A stretch of DNA of 63,198 nt, from the IMG/VR virus record IMGVR_UViG_3300037485_001078, positions 1 through 63,198 of that record. The stretch is one strand, 5' to 3'. The stretch is from a virus. The position numbers and the translations under genes were made by a program. Under the pieces are notes generated by a model that had not been told where the DNA came from, searched no databases, and saw only the letters and a list, made by a program, of their open reading frames with translations. Below are positions 40,291 through 51,700 of this stretch, one piece after another (within the stretch, counting starts at the first letter, position 1; each line of letters begins with the position of its first letter).

Positions 40291-41109
40291 ATGCCGACGA
40301 TCCAAGACGCCAGCATCAAAATAACAAATTTCCCAAACAAGTTCGCAAGTCCTTTTGGGAACGATGATATTGTTCCCCTGTATTCTTCAGTTCCCTTGAA
40401 GAGTCCAGTGGAAGGTTGCTTGGATTGTGTGGTGTGTGGAAGTTCTCCAACTCGTTATCAAATCATCTCCAACGAGAGTGGAATAGGTAGCGGAGGTGGA
40501 GGCGTTATCATTACCCCCACACCAACACCGCCAGCGCCACCTAGCACTGCATATTATTACACAAACGCCGCAAATAATTATGACTGGGGAACTTTAGGAA
40601 ATTGGAACACAAAAAGTGATGGAAGTGGATTGCCACCAACTGAAATTCCTTGGTCTAATACAGATAACTCAACTACTCATAGTGATCTTATAGATGCGTC
40701 TGATAATTCTCGTGTGGGTATTGGCGGAAGCGATGAAAGTTATTCGATATCTCCACTTCTAAATGTAACTGGAAGTTGCAACATTTACGGAGTATCCAGT
40801 GACATATTAACCACGATTTACGGCGGCACATTTACTGGAAATGATTTTTTAAACGCTGGATATATCCGCGGAGGAACGTTTACTGGAGATAATTTTTTAA
40901 ACGCTAGAGACATCCACGGAGGCACGTTTACTGGAAATAATTTTATCAGCCCCGGAATGATAGACGGAGGCACGTTTACTGTAGATGGTTTTATCAACGC
41001 TGGCGCTATCTTTGGAGGCACGTTTAATGGAACTGGATATATAAATAATAATTATGTGTGTGCTCCCGGTTGGCCGTGCCCACAATCCTGTCCAGACTAC
41101 TGCCCATAA
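40291..41109 (+). CDS. Receptor-binding fibre, solenoid type
   Basis: A 272-residue protein. Residues 1-65 (MPTIQDASIKITNFPNKFAS ... GCLDCVVCGSSPTRYQIIS) are nearly identical to the N-terminus of the next gene: a shared anchor. A Pro-rich linker follows, then a domain DWGTLGNWNTKSDGSGL related to the N-terminus of the 29025 protein. Five GGTFTG-x-x-F solenoid units (about residues 175-255) come next. The end is Cys/Pro-rich. The anchor probably fixes it to the tail, with the solenoid facing the host. Confidence 0.75.
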   Translation: MPTIQDASIKITNFPNKFASPFGNDDIVPLYSSVPLKSPVEGCLDCVVCGSSPTRYQIISNESGIGSGGGGVIITPTPTPPAPPSTAYYYTNAANNYDWGTLGNWNTKSDGSGLPPTEIPWSNTDNSTTHSDLIDASDNSRVGIGGSDESYSISPLLNVTGSCNIYGVSSDILTTIYGGTFTGNDFLNAGYIRGGTFTGDNFLNARDIHGGTFTGNNFISPGMIDGGTFTVDGFINAGAIFGGTFNGTGYINNNYVCAPGWPCPQSCPDYCP

Positions 41110-41110
41110 C

Positions 41111-42148
41111 ATGCCATCCATCCAAACAGCATCAATCCCGGTGACCTCATTTCCGAATGAGTACGCGTCTCCGTTTGGAAACGACGACATTGTGCCCCTG
41201 TACTCCTCAGTGCCACTAAAAAGCCCCGTTGTCGGATGTCTCCCCTGCGTGGTGTGTGGCAGTTCTCCAACTCGCTACCAGATCATCTCCAATGAGAGTG
41301 AAATAGGTAGAGGAGATAATCGAGGTGAAGGTGAAAGGGAAGTAAGAATAGAGCCGATTACAGAGACTAATAATTATCTTATTGTTGGTGGCGGTGGTGG
41401 AAGTGCTGACCCAGTGTCTGCTGCATCAGGTGGAGGAGGTGGAGGGGGTGGAGTATTGAGAGGAATACTAGATTTAATTGCAGGACAAACTTATCAAATT
41501 ATAATAGGATCTAGCGATCAACCTAGTTCTGCTTTTGGGCTTACCGCACATGCTGGAGGTAGAGGTGCTGGAAATTATGGTGCTGCAACTATTGGTGCTT
41601 CTGGAGGGGGAGGAGGAGGATGGGCAATTTCGTATGGAACTCCACATCCAGTTGGAGCAGAAGGTATTTCTGGACAAGGACATAGAGGAGGCGATGCCTA
41701 TGGTACTGATGGTGATGGTAATCAACCACACACTGCTGGTGGAGGTGGTGGCGCTGGAGGCCCCGGAGGAACGGGAACCATAGAAAAAGCTGGCGATGGA
41801 GGAAATGGTATTGTTTCTGCGATTTCCGGTACTTCAACTTACTATGGTGGTGGTGGCGGTGGTGGTGCTTTTGGGTATAATCCGTATCCAGTAATACCAT
41901 TTAATGGAGTTGGTGGTTTAGGTGGTGGTGGTCAGGGTGGTCGTGATACTACCAACATTGGGGCAACCGCTGGACTTCCAAATACTGGCGGGGGGGGAGG
42001 TTCAGCAAAATTTGGGGGATCTGGAGTTGTAATTATTTCAATTTTCACGGATGAGTATTCTGGAATAACAACAGGTGCCCCAGAAATTACTGTTATCGGG
42101 GAAAAAACAATTATTACATTTAGAGAATCTGGTTCTTATACCGCATAA
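41111..42148 (+). CDS. Receptor-binding fibre, glycine-rich type
   Basis: A 345-residue protein. Residues 1-65 repeat the anchor of the previous gene (FASPFGNDDIVPLYSSVPLK-like), so this is a tandem paralogue with a different distal domain. The rest contains long runs of G and motifs such as SGGGGGGGGV and TAGGGGGAGGPGGTG, typical of polyglycine-helix adhesin tips (phage S16 gp38-like). Such tips determine host specificity and vary rapidly. A short beta domain ends the protein. Confidence 0.75.
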   Translation: MPSIQTASIPVTSFPNEYASPFGNDDIVPLYSSVPLKSPVVGCLPCVVCGSSPTRYQIISNESEIGRGDNRGEGEREVRIEPITETNNYLIVGGGGGSADPVSAASGGGGGGGGVLRGILDLIAGQTYQIIIGSSDQPSSAFGLTAHAGGRGAGNYGAATIGASGGGGGGWAISYGTPHPVGAEGISGQGHRGGDAYGTDGDGNQPHTAGGGGGAGGPGGTGTIEKAGDGGNGIVSAISGTSTYYGGGGGGGAFGYNPYPVIPFNGVGGLGGGGQGGRDTTNIGATAGLPNTGGGGGSAKFGGSGVVIISIFTDEYSGITTGAPEITVIGEKTIITFRESGSYTA

Positions 42149-42154
42149 AATTCT

Positions 42155-42538
42155 ATGAAGTCCCAAGTAACCTACAAACTAGTCCCACACGGCACTCAAG
42201 AGTTCCAGAAACTCCAAACCTTTGCCGAATCGTTCGACCACAAAATTGTCCCACATCCGCAGATAAATGTTTACGCGCACTACCGAGATGATATATGTTT
42301 TGGGTACTCAGACCACGTCTACATTCCAACCGTGTACCCCGCATTCCATCCAGCACTAACCAAGGCCAAGGACGTCATCCAAGTGATGTCGGACTGGAGA
42401 GCCCATGTTCAACTCTCTGGAACTACGGGATACATTGGAGTTCCATCTCCAGATCATAGTGGACGTGCAAACTTCCCTCAAACAATCATGGAAAAACTAG
42501 GACTTCATCGCCTTGAGCGTGAAGTCTACAGCCTCTAA
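42155..42538 (+). CDS. Hypothetical protein after the fibre genes (127 aa)
   Basis: A compact 127-residue protein with YKLVPHGTQEFQKLQTFAES and HYRDDICFGYSDHVYIPTV. No family recognised, though the His/Tyr/Pro-rich core looks like a folded domain. The position between fibres and internal virion genes suggests a tail-associated or assembly function. Confidence 0.62.
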   Translation: MKSQVTYKLVPHGTQEFQKLQTFAESFDHKIVPHPQINVYAHYRDDICFGYSDHVYIPTVYPAFHPALTKAKDVIQVMSDWRAHVQLSGTTGYIGVPSPDHSGRANFPQTIMEKLGLHRLEREVYSL

Positions 42539-42543
42539 TTATC

Positions 42544-43464
42544 ATGGGTGGATCTCCTTCAGCAGCACCTCAAGTTCAAGCACCAGACAATAGGCCAATG
42601 TGGGCCTCGCTGCAGATGCAGCAGAGTGGACAGAATCAGGCGCTGCAAAGTCGTGCTGACCTGCTCAAGTACATGTCGCAGATTTCTCCCGCAGTTTCCT
42701 ACACCGACGTTTGGGGTCAAAAGGGAGCTGCAAACGTAGCGAAAGACGCCGCAGAGATCAATTATCGCAACCAGCAGGCGATGCAGAAGGCGCTTGACCC
42801 ACAAGGTTTCCAAATTGCTGAAGATACGCGCAACCGAGTTGCTCAGATGGTTAGCCCCACTGGACAAAAGGCACTTGCCAACCAGCAGTTTGCACAACGC
42901 ACATTGCCGGGGATGTACGGAACTGGTCTTGATCCACGTTCCACAATTTATGGCAGTGGGTTGTTCGACTCTAACACGATTCAGGGTCTCCAACTTCAGC
43001 AGCAACTTGCCAATATCGGTCAGGGATACGGAGCCGCAAACCCAGCTCCGAAGGTTGGTATTGATCCCGGCATTGCAGCGTCTATTGCTTCTCAGGAGGG
43101 TGCGCGTGCTGCAGATCGCGCAAATGCCTTTACGCAAAATCTATTTCAAGGTGCTGGCAACCTTCAGCAAAGCTACGAACAAGGAATGAACAGCCTCTAC
43201 GGCAACATGGGACAAGCGGTTCAAACCGATGCGGCCAATCGTTTGGCAGTGCAGCAGGCAAACCAAGCAGCAGCAGCACAGGGCGCTCAGAGTCAAGCGT
43301 CCTCAAATGCTGGGATATACCAAGGCATTGGATCTCTAGCTGGTGGCATACTCGGTTCGTTTGCGGGCCCTGTTGGAAGCGCCGCACTAGGTTATGCTGG
43401 CAAATCATTAGGTGGAATGGCAGCTGGACAAAGCGCTGGTCGAGCAACTGGATTTGGGTACTAA
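42544..43464 (+). CDS. Internal virion/ejection protein with glycine-zipper end (306 aa)
   Basis: A 306-residue Gln/Ala/Gly-rich protein starting MGGSPSAAPQVQAPDNRPMW. The C-terminus (IGSLAGGILGSFAGPVGSAA then LGYAGKSLGGMAAG) is a hydrophobic glycine-zipper pattern that can form membrane-crossing helices. Podovirus internal proteins are ejected and form a channel through the host envelope; this would be the gp14-like member. Placement in the internal-protein block supports this. Confidence 0.66.
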   Translation: MGGSPSAAPQVQAPDNRPMWASLQMQQSGQNQALQSRADLLKYMSQISPAVSYTDVWGQKGAANVAKDAAEINYRNQQAMQKALDPQGFQIAEDTRNRVAQMVSPTGQKALANQQFAQRTLPGMYGTGLDPRSTIYGSGLFDSNTIQGLQLQQQLANIGQGYGAANPAPKVGIDPGIAASIASQEGARAADRANAFTQNLFQGAGNLQQSYEQGMNSLYGNMGQAVQTDAANRLAVQQANQAAAAQGAQSQASSNAGIYQGIGSLAGGILGSFAGPVGSAALGYAGKSLGGMAAGQSAGRATGFGY

Positions 43465-43546
43465 TTTAGTAGTTGCAGCACCATTTATTTTGTCCTACAA
43501 CTTGTCACAACTTTAACAACAACTAACCCCTAACCAATTAAATATC

Positions 43547-44074
43547 ATGGGAGGATCAGGAGGAGGAGGCGGCTATCAAGCCCCACAACAATATGACAAT
43601 ACAGCCGAGATCATGGCTCAGATGCAGAGACAGCAAGAGGCTGCTGCTGCTGCTGCTCGTGAGGCGCAGCGTCAAGCTGCCATCCAAGCTCAGAACCAAT
43701 CCAACCAGCAGATGGCCAACCAAAGTCAGCAGGCGGTTGGTCAGTACTTGAGTCAGCAGAACCAACTCCAACAGGGTAGGGATCTGGCTGCACAAAGCGC
43801 CGCATCGAGTGCCGCTAGTGCTGGTGCTGGTGCCGCCACAGGTGGTGGGTACGACCTTGCTAAGTCCCAACAGCAGGCGATGTCCAACCTCGGAGCCGCT
43901 TCAGCAGGGATGCCACAAACTAGTGCAAACCAAGTTGGTGCTGGTGGATCCACAATGAACCCAGCGCGTGCTGGACAGGCAGCTACTGTCAATCAGACCG
44001 CCTCTCAAGCGAATCAGTACTCCCTTCCTCCTATGGATGGAATCACTTTCGGAGGATCCAATCCCCTCCGTTAA
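43547..44074 (+). CDS. Q/A-rich internal virion protein (175 aa)
   Basis: Begins MGGSGGGGGYQAPQQYDNTA. A long Gln/Ala helix (AQMQRQQEAAAAAAREAQRQ) and Gly/Ala/Ser spacer follow. The composition is that of podovirus internal core proteins. The stop overlaps the next start (TTAATGG), implying coupling to the 44074 gene. The MGGS start matches the 42544 gene. Confidence 0.62.
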   Translation: MGGSGGGGGYQAPQQYDNTAEIMAQMQRQQEAAAAAAREAQRQAAIQAQNQSNQQMANQSQQAVGQYLSQQNQLQQGRDLAAQSAASSAASAGAGAATGGGYDLAKSQQQAMSNLGAASAGMPQTSANQVGAGGSTMNPARAGQAATVNQTASQANQYSLPPMDGITFGGSNPLR

Positions 44075-45783
44075 TGGCTTTCGACACCTCTGGCTTTAGT
44101 TTGAATTTAGGTCAGGAGCAGGCAATTGTGCCTTCTCTTGCTAACCTAGCTCCGTACGCTCCCAACTTCCAAGGGCTTGCGTGGAAACCAGCAGACATCA
44201 AGGCCCCTGTGGTTGTTGATAATTCCGTCATAGGAAAAGCAATAGGTTCTGCTCTCGGAGATGTCGGAAAGGGCATCAGTGTTGCCTACAAGAGTGCTCA
44301 AGACGAGAAGAAAGAAGCTAGGAAGTACGCCTTGGAAAGCGCCAAACTTGCTGCTTCTGAGAGCAAGGACGCCATCAGGGAGGCGCGTGCTCAACAGACC
44401 CACGCCGATTCCATGGCGATGCAGAATGCCAATCTTGCAGTGTCTCAGGGTCAATTGAGCCTAGCTCAACAAAGGCAAGCCGATAAAATGGGCGGTGGCG
44501 CTGATTACAGCGAGTATCTCCCAGAAGAAAAAGCTGTAGACACTGAAACTGGAGACAGAATAATTGATGTAATGGAGGGGATTAAAAAGAAAGAAACCCC
44601 CCAGTACTTCCCCGGTTCAAAACTTGAACTAGGTGCTCCAGCGCCTCCAGTGGATGAGCCCGGCATGTCTTTCGATGGGGAAAATAATCTAGGTTCTTTA
44701 TCAGCTCCAGTTGCAATGCCCCCGCAGGAAGATCAACGATACGCCGCGCTTCGAGATCTAGGCGGAAATGCCCCACAATTTAGCGTGGCCAGCGCCGATG
44801 GAGCTGGAATGCAAGCCCCGACACCCAATCTTCCCTATTCGTTGCAGGGCGGAGTGCCGAAGCCACTCGCTGATGTACAGGTTCCAAGTACAAGAGAGCT
44901 CTACGCGGGATCTGGATTCACTCCTACTCCGATCCCAACTTATGGGACTACGACGCAAGAAGCTCCTGCAGCTAAACAGACAGCGCCTAAAGCTGCAGAA
45001 TCTCCTTTCAAGGCTTTCGCAGTGGTAGACACACAAGGAGTTGTACGTGGTTACAAAGTGTACGACAAAGTCTCTAAAAAACTCCTTCCGGGGGGATTTA
45101 CTGCGGATTCAAAATCTTCCACAGCCCCGCTTGAAAGCATTCAAATTCCAGAGGGACAAAAATTGAAGGGCATGACGATCTCTGCGGAAGGTAAGCCCAG
45201 CTATACTTACGGATTGGAGAGCGAAGGAAAATCCACCGCACCTCTCTTGCAGGATCAGATGAAAGTTTTGACCAACATCGAGGGCGCTAACGCCACCTTG
45301 AACAACATCGAGACAAAACTCAAAGAGATCGGTAGTTCTACTGGCCCAGTTGTCGGAACTGCACGTGGGTACAATCCGTACGATGTTGAAGCCCAGTCTG
45401 TGGACAACATGGTTGCCAGTCTTGTATCTGGACTCGCTCGCGGCGTCTTCGGCGAGGTCGGCGTGCTTACCGATAGCGACGTGAAGCGATATACAAAACT
45501 CATTCCCAACATGAGGACTGATCCCAAGGTCGCACAGCAGATCATGAAGGATCTTCGAGAAAAATTAGACAGCACCAAGAAAGCTAACTTAGGCATCTGG
45601 GAAAAAGCTGGATACAACACGAAGGGATTCCAAGAAACTAAATCTCCCGAACAAATTAAGTTGGAAACTTTAGCGAAAGAACTCGATTCGGCTAAAGATC
45701 AAAATTCTCCTGAATACAAGGCTAAAGACGAAGAGGCGAGAAAGCTCTACAGACTTATAAACAATATAAAGGATAAAAAGTAG
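44074..45783 (+). CDS. Internal virion protein (569 aa)
   Basis: A 569-residue protein with an N-terminal helical segment (KSAQDEKKEARKYALESAKL). A disordered Pro/Gly-rich middle and a folded C-terminal part follow (VDNMVASLVSGLARGVFGEV, RYTKLIPNMRTDPKVAQQIM). The C-terminal helix-rich block resembles the tail domain of gp15-like internal proteins in phages. Overlaps the previous gene by one base and precedes the giant by 2 bp. Confidence 0.65.
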   Translation: MAFDTSGFSLNLGQEQAIVPSLANLAPYAPNFQGLAWKPADIKAPVVVDNSVIGKAIGSALGDVGKGISVAYKSAQDEKKEARKYALESAKLAASESKDAIREARAQQTHADSMAMQNANLAVSQGQLSLAQQRQADKMGGGADYSEYLPEEKAVDTETGDRIIDVMEGIKKKETPQYFPGSKLELGAPAPPVDEPGMSFDGENNLGSLSAPVAMPPQEDQRYAALRDLGGNAPQFSVASADGAGMQAPTPNLPYSLQGGVPKPLADVQVPSTRELYAGSGFTPTPIPTYGTTTQEAPAAKQTAPKAAESPFKAFAVVDTQGVVRGYKVYDKVSKKLLPGGFTADSKSSTAPLESIQIPEGQKLKGMTISAEGKPSYTYGLESEGKSTAPLLQDQMKVLTNIEGANATLNNIETKLKEIGSSTGPVVGTARGYNPYDVEAQSVDNMVASLVSGLARGVFGEVGVLTDSDVKRYTKLIPNMRTDPKVAQQIMKDLREKLDSTKKANLGIWEKAGYNTKGFQETKSPEQIKLETLAKELDSAKDQNSPEYKAKDEEARKLYRLINNIKDKK

Positions 45784-45785
45784 TT

Positions 45786-48700
45786 ATGTCCTATCTAAGC
45801 AAACTTGAAGAGGAGTATTCTCAACAAACTCAGAAGGAGGGGGTAGCTGCACAACCAACGGAGTCCGCAGAGCCGCCTAAGCCAGAAGGCTACCTTGCAA
45901 AGTTAGAGAGCGAGTACAAGTCAGCTCCTACAGAAAAGCCAAAATCATACCTAGAGGGGCTAGACCAAAAGTACGACGTAAATCCAGACTCCTTGCGCGG
46001 TAGGAAAGAGCGCGGAGAGCCGCTGTCTGAGGATCAGGAGCGAGTTATCTTCGATGCAGACCGAGCTCGCAGCGCAGGAGAACAAGCGGCTGCAACTGGC
46101 AAGGGAGTCTTCACCAGCCTCAGTGAATTGGTTCCACAAGCCTTCGAGGGAACAAAGAAAATTATTGGTGCTAGCAAAGACTTGACCAAACAAATTGGAC
46201 TCAAGTACCTAGACGTCAATCCGATTGTTCCCGAGATTGCAGTCGATTACATAGCTGGAAATACCGCAGAAGATAGGCAAACTAATTTGGAGAAAGCAGC
46301 CAAGAAAGAGCAAGAAGTTGTTCGGTCGGCGGCGTCTGGCGCGGTTCAGGCTGGTGAAGAAGTAATTAACGAAGCTGCACGCGGAGCTTTCTTTGGCACA
46401 CCGCTTACAGATCTCATTCAGGAGTACCCCGCTGGCAAGCTAGCGTTTGAAGCCATGAAGGCTGGTGGCCCCGTAGCATTCGCCACTGAAGCACTGGGTC
46501 AAAAGATTTTTGGAGCTCCGCTGGTTGACGTGCAGCCGATCACGAAGGACGAGTCGTTCCAGAGGTCGAGGAATCGTGAGAGCATGCGCCAGCAGGAGCA
46601 GCAGGAGTACAAAGATCTCCCAGAAAGAACTACCGCCGCGCTGGTAAAGCTGGCCGAAAGTTCCGCTGGATCCGCGCTCGGCAAATCTTTGGGAGTCCCC
46701 TCCAACGAGCAGTTCCAAAAGGACTTGGTTCAGGAGCTAAAAGACAGAGCTATCGTTCCAGACAAAGACATCGCCATGATCGGAAATATGTTGAGCCCGC
46801 TGGATCCTACCTTCGTCTTGGCTGGCCCGCTTGCAAGGGCGTCATCGAAAGCATTTGACCTAGCATCTGGGGCTGGTCTCCGAGCTCTCACCAAGCCGAC
46901 TATTGCTGGAATGAATCCCCTTGAAGCAACGGGTCGTGTAATACGATTCGGCGGAGAGGGCACACAAAAGGCCGCAAGAAAGTTCAGCGACTTCCTTACT
47001 GGTTCAGAAGACAGCTTTATCGGAAAACTAGCCGATCCAATTGTTGCGGTCACCCGTCGCCCCGGCATGATTGTCGAGGGCGCAGGACGCGCTCTCAGGG
47101 ACATCGGACGTCAGATCGACGACGTGGGAGTCCGATCTCGTACGGGAATCATCGAGCGGGCTGGACAGGACGCACGTTCTGGAGACTTTATGCGGACAGT
47201 TTTTGGCCCCGGCACCGAGAAGGCTCAGGCCAAAGCTCTCAAAGCAGCTGAGAAAGTGGCTGGTGAGGGTGGAGAGGCTAGCCTACCCGCATCCGCATTC
47301 GTTTCTAAGCGCCAAAAAGCCGCTAGGACTGCGGACTGGGTCTTTAGGCAAGCCGAAGCCATAGCGCGTTACGGAACAAGCGGAGCGGCCATTGGAACCG
47401 CCCTTGGACTTCCCGATATTGAGAACGCGGAGCAGCTCGGACAGATGGCCACTACTGGAGCCATGGTCGGTGCTATTGGTGGCATGAGGCTTGGAGAGAA
47501 GGGCGCAAAGCTGATTGATCCAAGGGTTTCCCTAAAAGGAAAGATCGACGCTATCCTAGCCGACGATCCTGTATCTAGGCGTGCGGACGAGGACGCCGAC
47601 ATCGAGCGTTTCCGAAATACTGCAGCTCCTGATATCATCAGCAAGGCCGACGAATTCGGAAATATTAATTCCGTTCTGCAATCTTTTGACGGACATCTTC
47701 AGAATCTTGCCATCCAACGCGACCAAGCAATTGCTCGTGGAGAGGCCGACGTCGCTGCTGGAATGGAACTTGAAATCAAGAAGACAGCTGCGAGCAAGGA
47801 CGCAGTTGCTAAGATGACTCCAGACGCGATGAAGGAGTACCAGCGCCGAGTTGACCTCACGCTAGCAGATTCGTTAGACCTAGCAAAAACCACAGGTGAA
47901 GCTGTGGGTCTCAACAACGTCGAGATCAAGCTGCTCTCTCCAGTAGAAATGTTGGGTCACCTACGTGACAAGTGGGGATCGACTTTGACAAACGCGGAGT
48001 ATGTTCTTCAGTCACTAGCTGGCAACAACGACCTTAGCGACGCGGATCAGCAGAAACTCAATCAGGCAACGGAGACCGTCAACCAGTTCAACGCCATGTA
48101 TCAGACAGCCATGGCGCAGCGCGGATACGCTATGTCTGAGAACACGTATTCGGATAGCCCAATGCATTTGCGCCCTGCAAATCTCAAGACCCCGTCGGTC
48201 GTCGTCAATTCCGAACTAGTCAAGAGCCAGCTTGGAAACAATTTGTACGCAACTTTGAATCATGAGCTTCTAGCCCACGCGCTAAGGAATTTCAAAGAGG
48301 TCAAAGCGATGATGGGGCCGCTTGAAGAGTACTTGTTTGGAAAGAAGGTTCAGAACGCTGATGGAAGCATCACCGAGATATCAAAAGGAATTTACGACGA
48401 CGCGGCGATCGATCGCATGGGCGACTACTACGCGGAGCTTTTGGGAGGAGACAAGTGGAAGGCTGGATTCTCTACCGAGCAGCAGTACAGGAGCTACATC
48501 AAGGAGGAGATTCTCGCGGAGGCCGCTGGTTTGTCATCCAACACGGCTAATCTACGTGCTGACTTAGACTCACCGGGTCAAGCGTTCGTCGATTGGGCCG
48601 CTACCTCCAACAAGAATACTTTCATCGGAAAGATCCGCGACGCGCTCGGCCTCAAGGGTGTGCTGCTAGACGACGCAGGAAGGATCTCGGACATTCTTGG

Positions 48701-51700
48701 AGAGACGATATCGCCAGAGGTTCTCGCACTCACTCGCCAGTACCAGCGCCAGCTCAGGGACTACAACGGATCCTTGTCGCAAGTCACTTCTGCCACTGGG
48801 CCAGAGGTTACGATCTCGGCTGTTGAGCTGCTATCGAGCAAGATTCTGCAGAACAAGTATCGCGGCCTCGACATCTGGCAAAAGGAGCAGGTGCTCACAA
48901 TCAAGGACGACGAAGGAAACGTGGTCAACGAGATCGTGGTTCCTCAGTCCGCATCTCTCAACGCGCTTGTGGGTCAGTACCGCCTCGAAGACGGCATGCT
49001 TGTGGACGAGAACGGAAACAAGATGCAGATCGCTCCTGAGATCGCCGCAGCAAATCTTCCGAACAACACCAACATTTCTGTTGACCAAAGGATTGCTAGA
49101 AACCCAGACGGCTCTCCAAAGATCCTTTCAAATAGGGAGATTCAGGCGCGTGCTAGGAAGCGCGGAGAGGTGTTGAAAAACGCTATCGAGGGCGCTATGG
49201 AGGATGGATCGACAAACCGAGTCCGACCAGTAGGAGAGAACGAGTACGCTGGCATTCTGAGCCCGACTCAGCTACAGGCGATCTTGGCGCTTCCTAATGA
49301 CATAGTGGCTCCTGAGTTGAAGCGCAAGATTGCAGCCTTCAACGAGACGGCCCTACGTAAGGATGGGACGCGAATGATCGTCGAGTACCAAGCAGCGATG
49401 AAGGGCGGAAAATACAAGGCGCTTGCACCTAAGATCCGCGACGTCGTGCCGTTCGGATTCAGAATTACAAAAGATGGTAACTTCCTAGCGACTACAATTT
49501 CTGTCAGCAGAATTTTCGACAAGATCAACGATTGGGCAAAGCCGAACAGGAACAGGCTAAACCTCTGGAACGGAGATACCAACGCGCTGTGGGAAGACAT
49601 CCTACACGTTCTTACGAACCATCAAAAGGGCGAGCGCGGAGAGGTTGGACTCGACGTTGATCCTGACATGGCGATGCTCAAGAAGGATCGAATCAACGAC
49701 ATCTTCAATCTCTTCGACAAGGCCACCGAGTCGAAGAACCCCGATCGTTCCGTAAGCAAGACACGCAAGGGACAAGACTCAATCGACCGCGTCATCATGG
49801 GAATGAGGATGGATCGCGTAAACGACTTCCAGATTTCAAACGCTCAGAAGATCCCAGTGGACTACGGCAAGATCAAAGAGAACTACATGCCAAACGTGCC
49901 TGTAGACGTCGTCCAGAATAATGTTGCCGAGGAAGGCCGCTTAGGTTATAAAGAATCTCCAACCATTAAATATCGTGAACCAAAATACGAAACCACCAAC
50001 CCCCCAAGACTGGGATACATCGATCCGCGAACTACAGAGGAAGGTCAGAGAGTCCTCCGAGAGGATCCAACCCTCGCGCGGGCCTTTGCCGCCCTTGAAG
50101 GAGCGTCTGAGGCTGGCGGAGATCAGCGCCCAACTTCAGGGTCTTCGGTAATACCAGCGGAAACAGAAGCTCTTAGAGAGTTCGCAAAAAACTCAGGGAC
50201 TATGGAGTCTCCTGAAGTCGTCCAAAAATTTACTGATGATTGGAACGCAGAAAATAGAACCGCTGGAACTGAACATCAGGTTTTATTGGGAAACGGAGAT
50301 CGAGTAGAAAAGCGTTTCACAGCCACGTACAACGATACGTGGAAAAACTATCTCAACCGAATATTGTTACACAATATCCTGTTCAGGGATTCAGCGATCA
50401 GGCTCGAAGGTTTCCAAGAAGTTCCTGAAATAACGCAGGATCGTAACGGGCAAGAGTGGAGTCCGGGGTTTTACGCCAAGATTTCTCAGCCATACGCTAG
50501 AGGAAAACACGTTGATCTCATAAAGGATCTCAAGCCGTACATGGAATCGTTGGGCTTCGTTTCTAACGGGCCGATGAATTATTACCACCCAGAATACGGA
50601 GTCCACGTCTCGGACATGCACCCCGGCAATGCATACGTGGAAACGGATGCACAAGGGAACAAGCACGTAAATGTGTTTGATCCAAACTTGCACTTGACTG
50701 GCGAGAAAGAAGGCGACGCCAAGGAACGTGCCCGCGTTGAAGCCAAGTTGGCTACTCAAAGACCAGTTGAGGAAGTTGGTTTTAGCTGGCCGCAAGAGGT
50801 TGACGCAGCGATAGGCCGCATGAAGTCGGTGGTGGAAAACCCGCAGAACATGCCGACTGAGGTCAAGCCTGAAGCACCGCTACCAGTCAATCTCTACGAG
50901 GCTGGAACTAGTTTGGAATCGTTTGGCGTTAATTCGTTGAAGGAAATTGCCGAGCACTACGGCTTCCCAGTCCCAGATAAAGCCAAGCGCGGGGAGATCA
51001 TCGATCTCGTTGAAAACAGGTCGTCTGAAGTGCAATTCAAGCCAGCTACTATAAGGCGCGAAGTTGGGAAGAACGAAGATTTCCTCGGAATGTCCGACGA
51101 GAAAGACGCACAAGAAGCTCTTGACGTCAGCAAGCGCCCGAAATTCGGACTAGCACGCGACCTCGAACAAGGTTACCCGGTCGCACTGCGAATCGACATC
51201 CCAGCGTTCAACCGCACTGGGAACTACGTCGTGACGGTTCATGAAAAGGGAACTCCAAGCAAGGTCGGAGAGGTCATCGGGTACGACAACGTCGCTCGTG
51301 TTGACAACCCCACGTTCATGTCTAACGAGACTGGTGCTGAAAAGATTTCTAAGGGAGAGAGCAAGAAGTTCCCGATTGCCACGGTGGCTGGTGAGTTCAA
51401 CCCATCCCGCGAAATCCCCGCAGATATCAACGATTGGACACCAGTCGGATTCGACCCCAAGGAGCACTCGTACTTCTACGACAAGGCGACCGACGAGCTT
51501 GTGCTGGGCGGAGACGAGGCCGTGAGTGTTGGCAACACCGTCTTTGTAAAGAACCCAGTCTACGGCGACAAGGGGATGGCCCGCTTTATGCCTGCAGCGA
51601 AGGGCGACTCTCCGCAGTCCAGCCTGTCCAAGGACGAGCGCGACGCAGCCGTCAAGTTCTTAGAGCGTGGCACGCTTTCCATGGCGGAGGTTCACGACTC

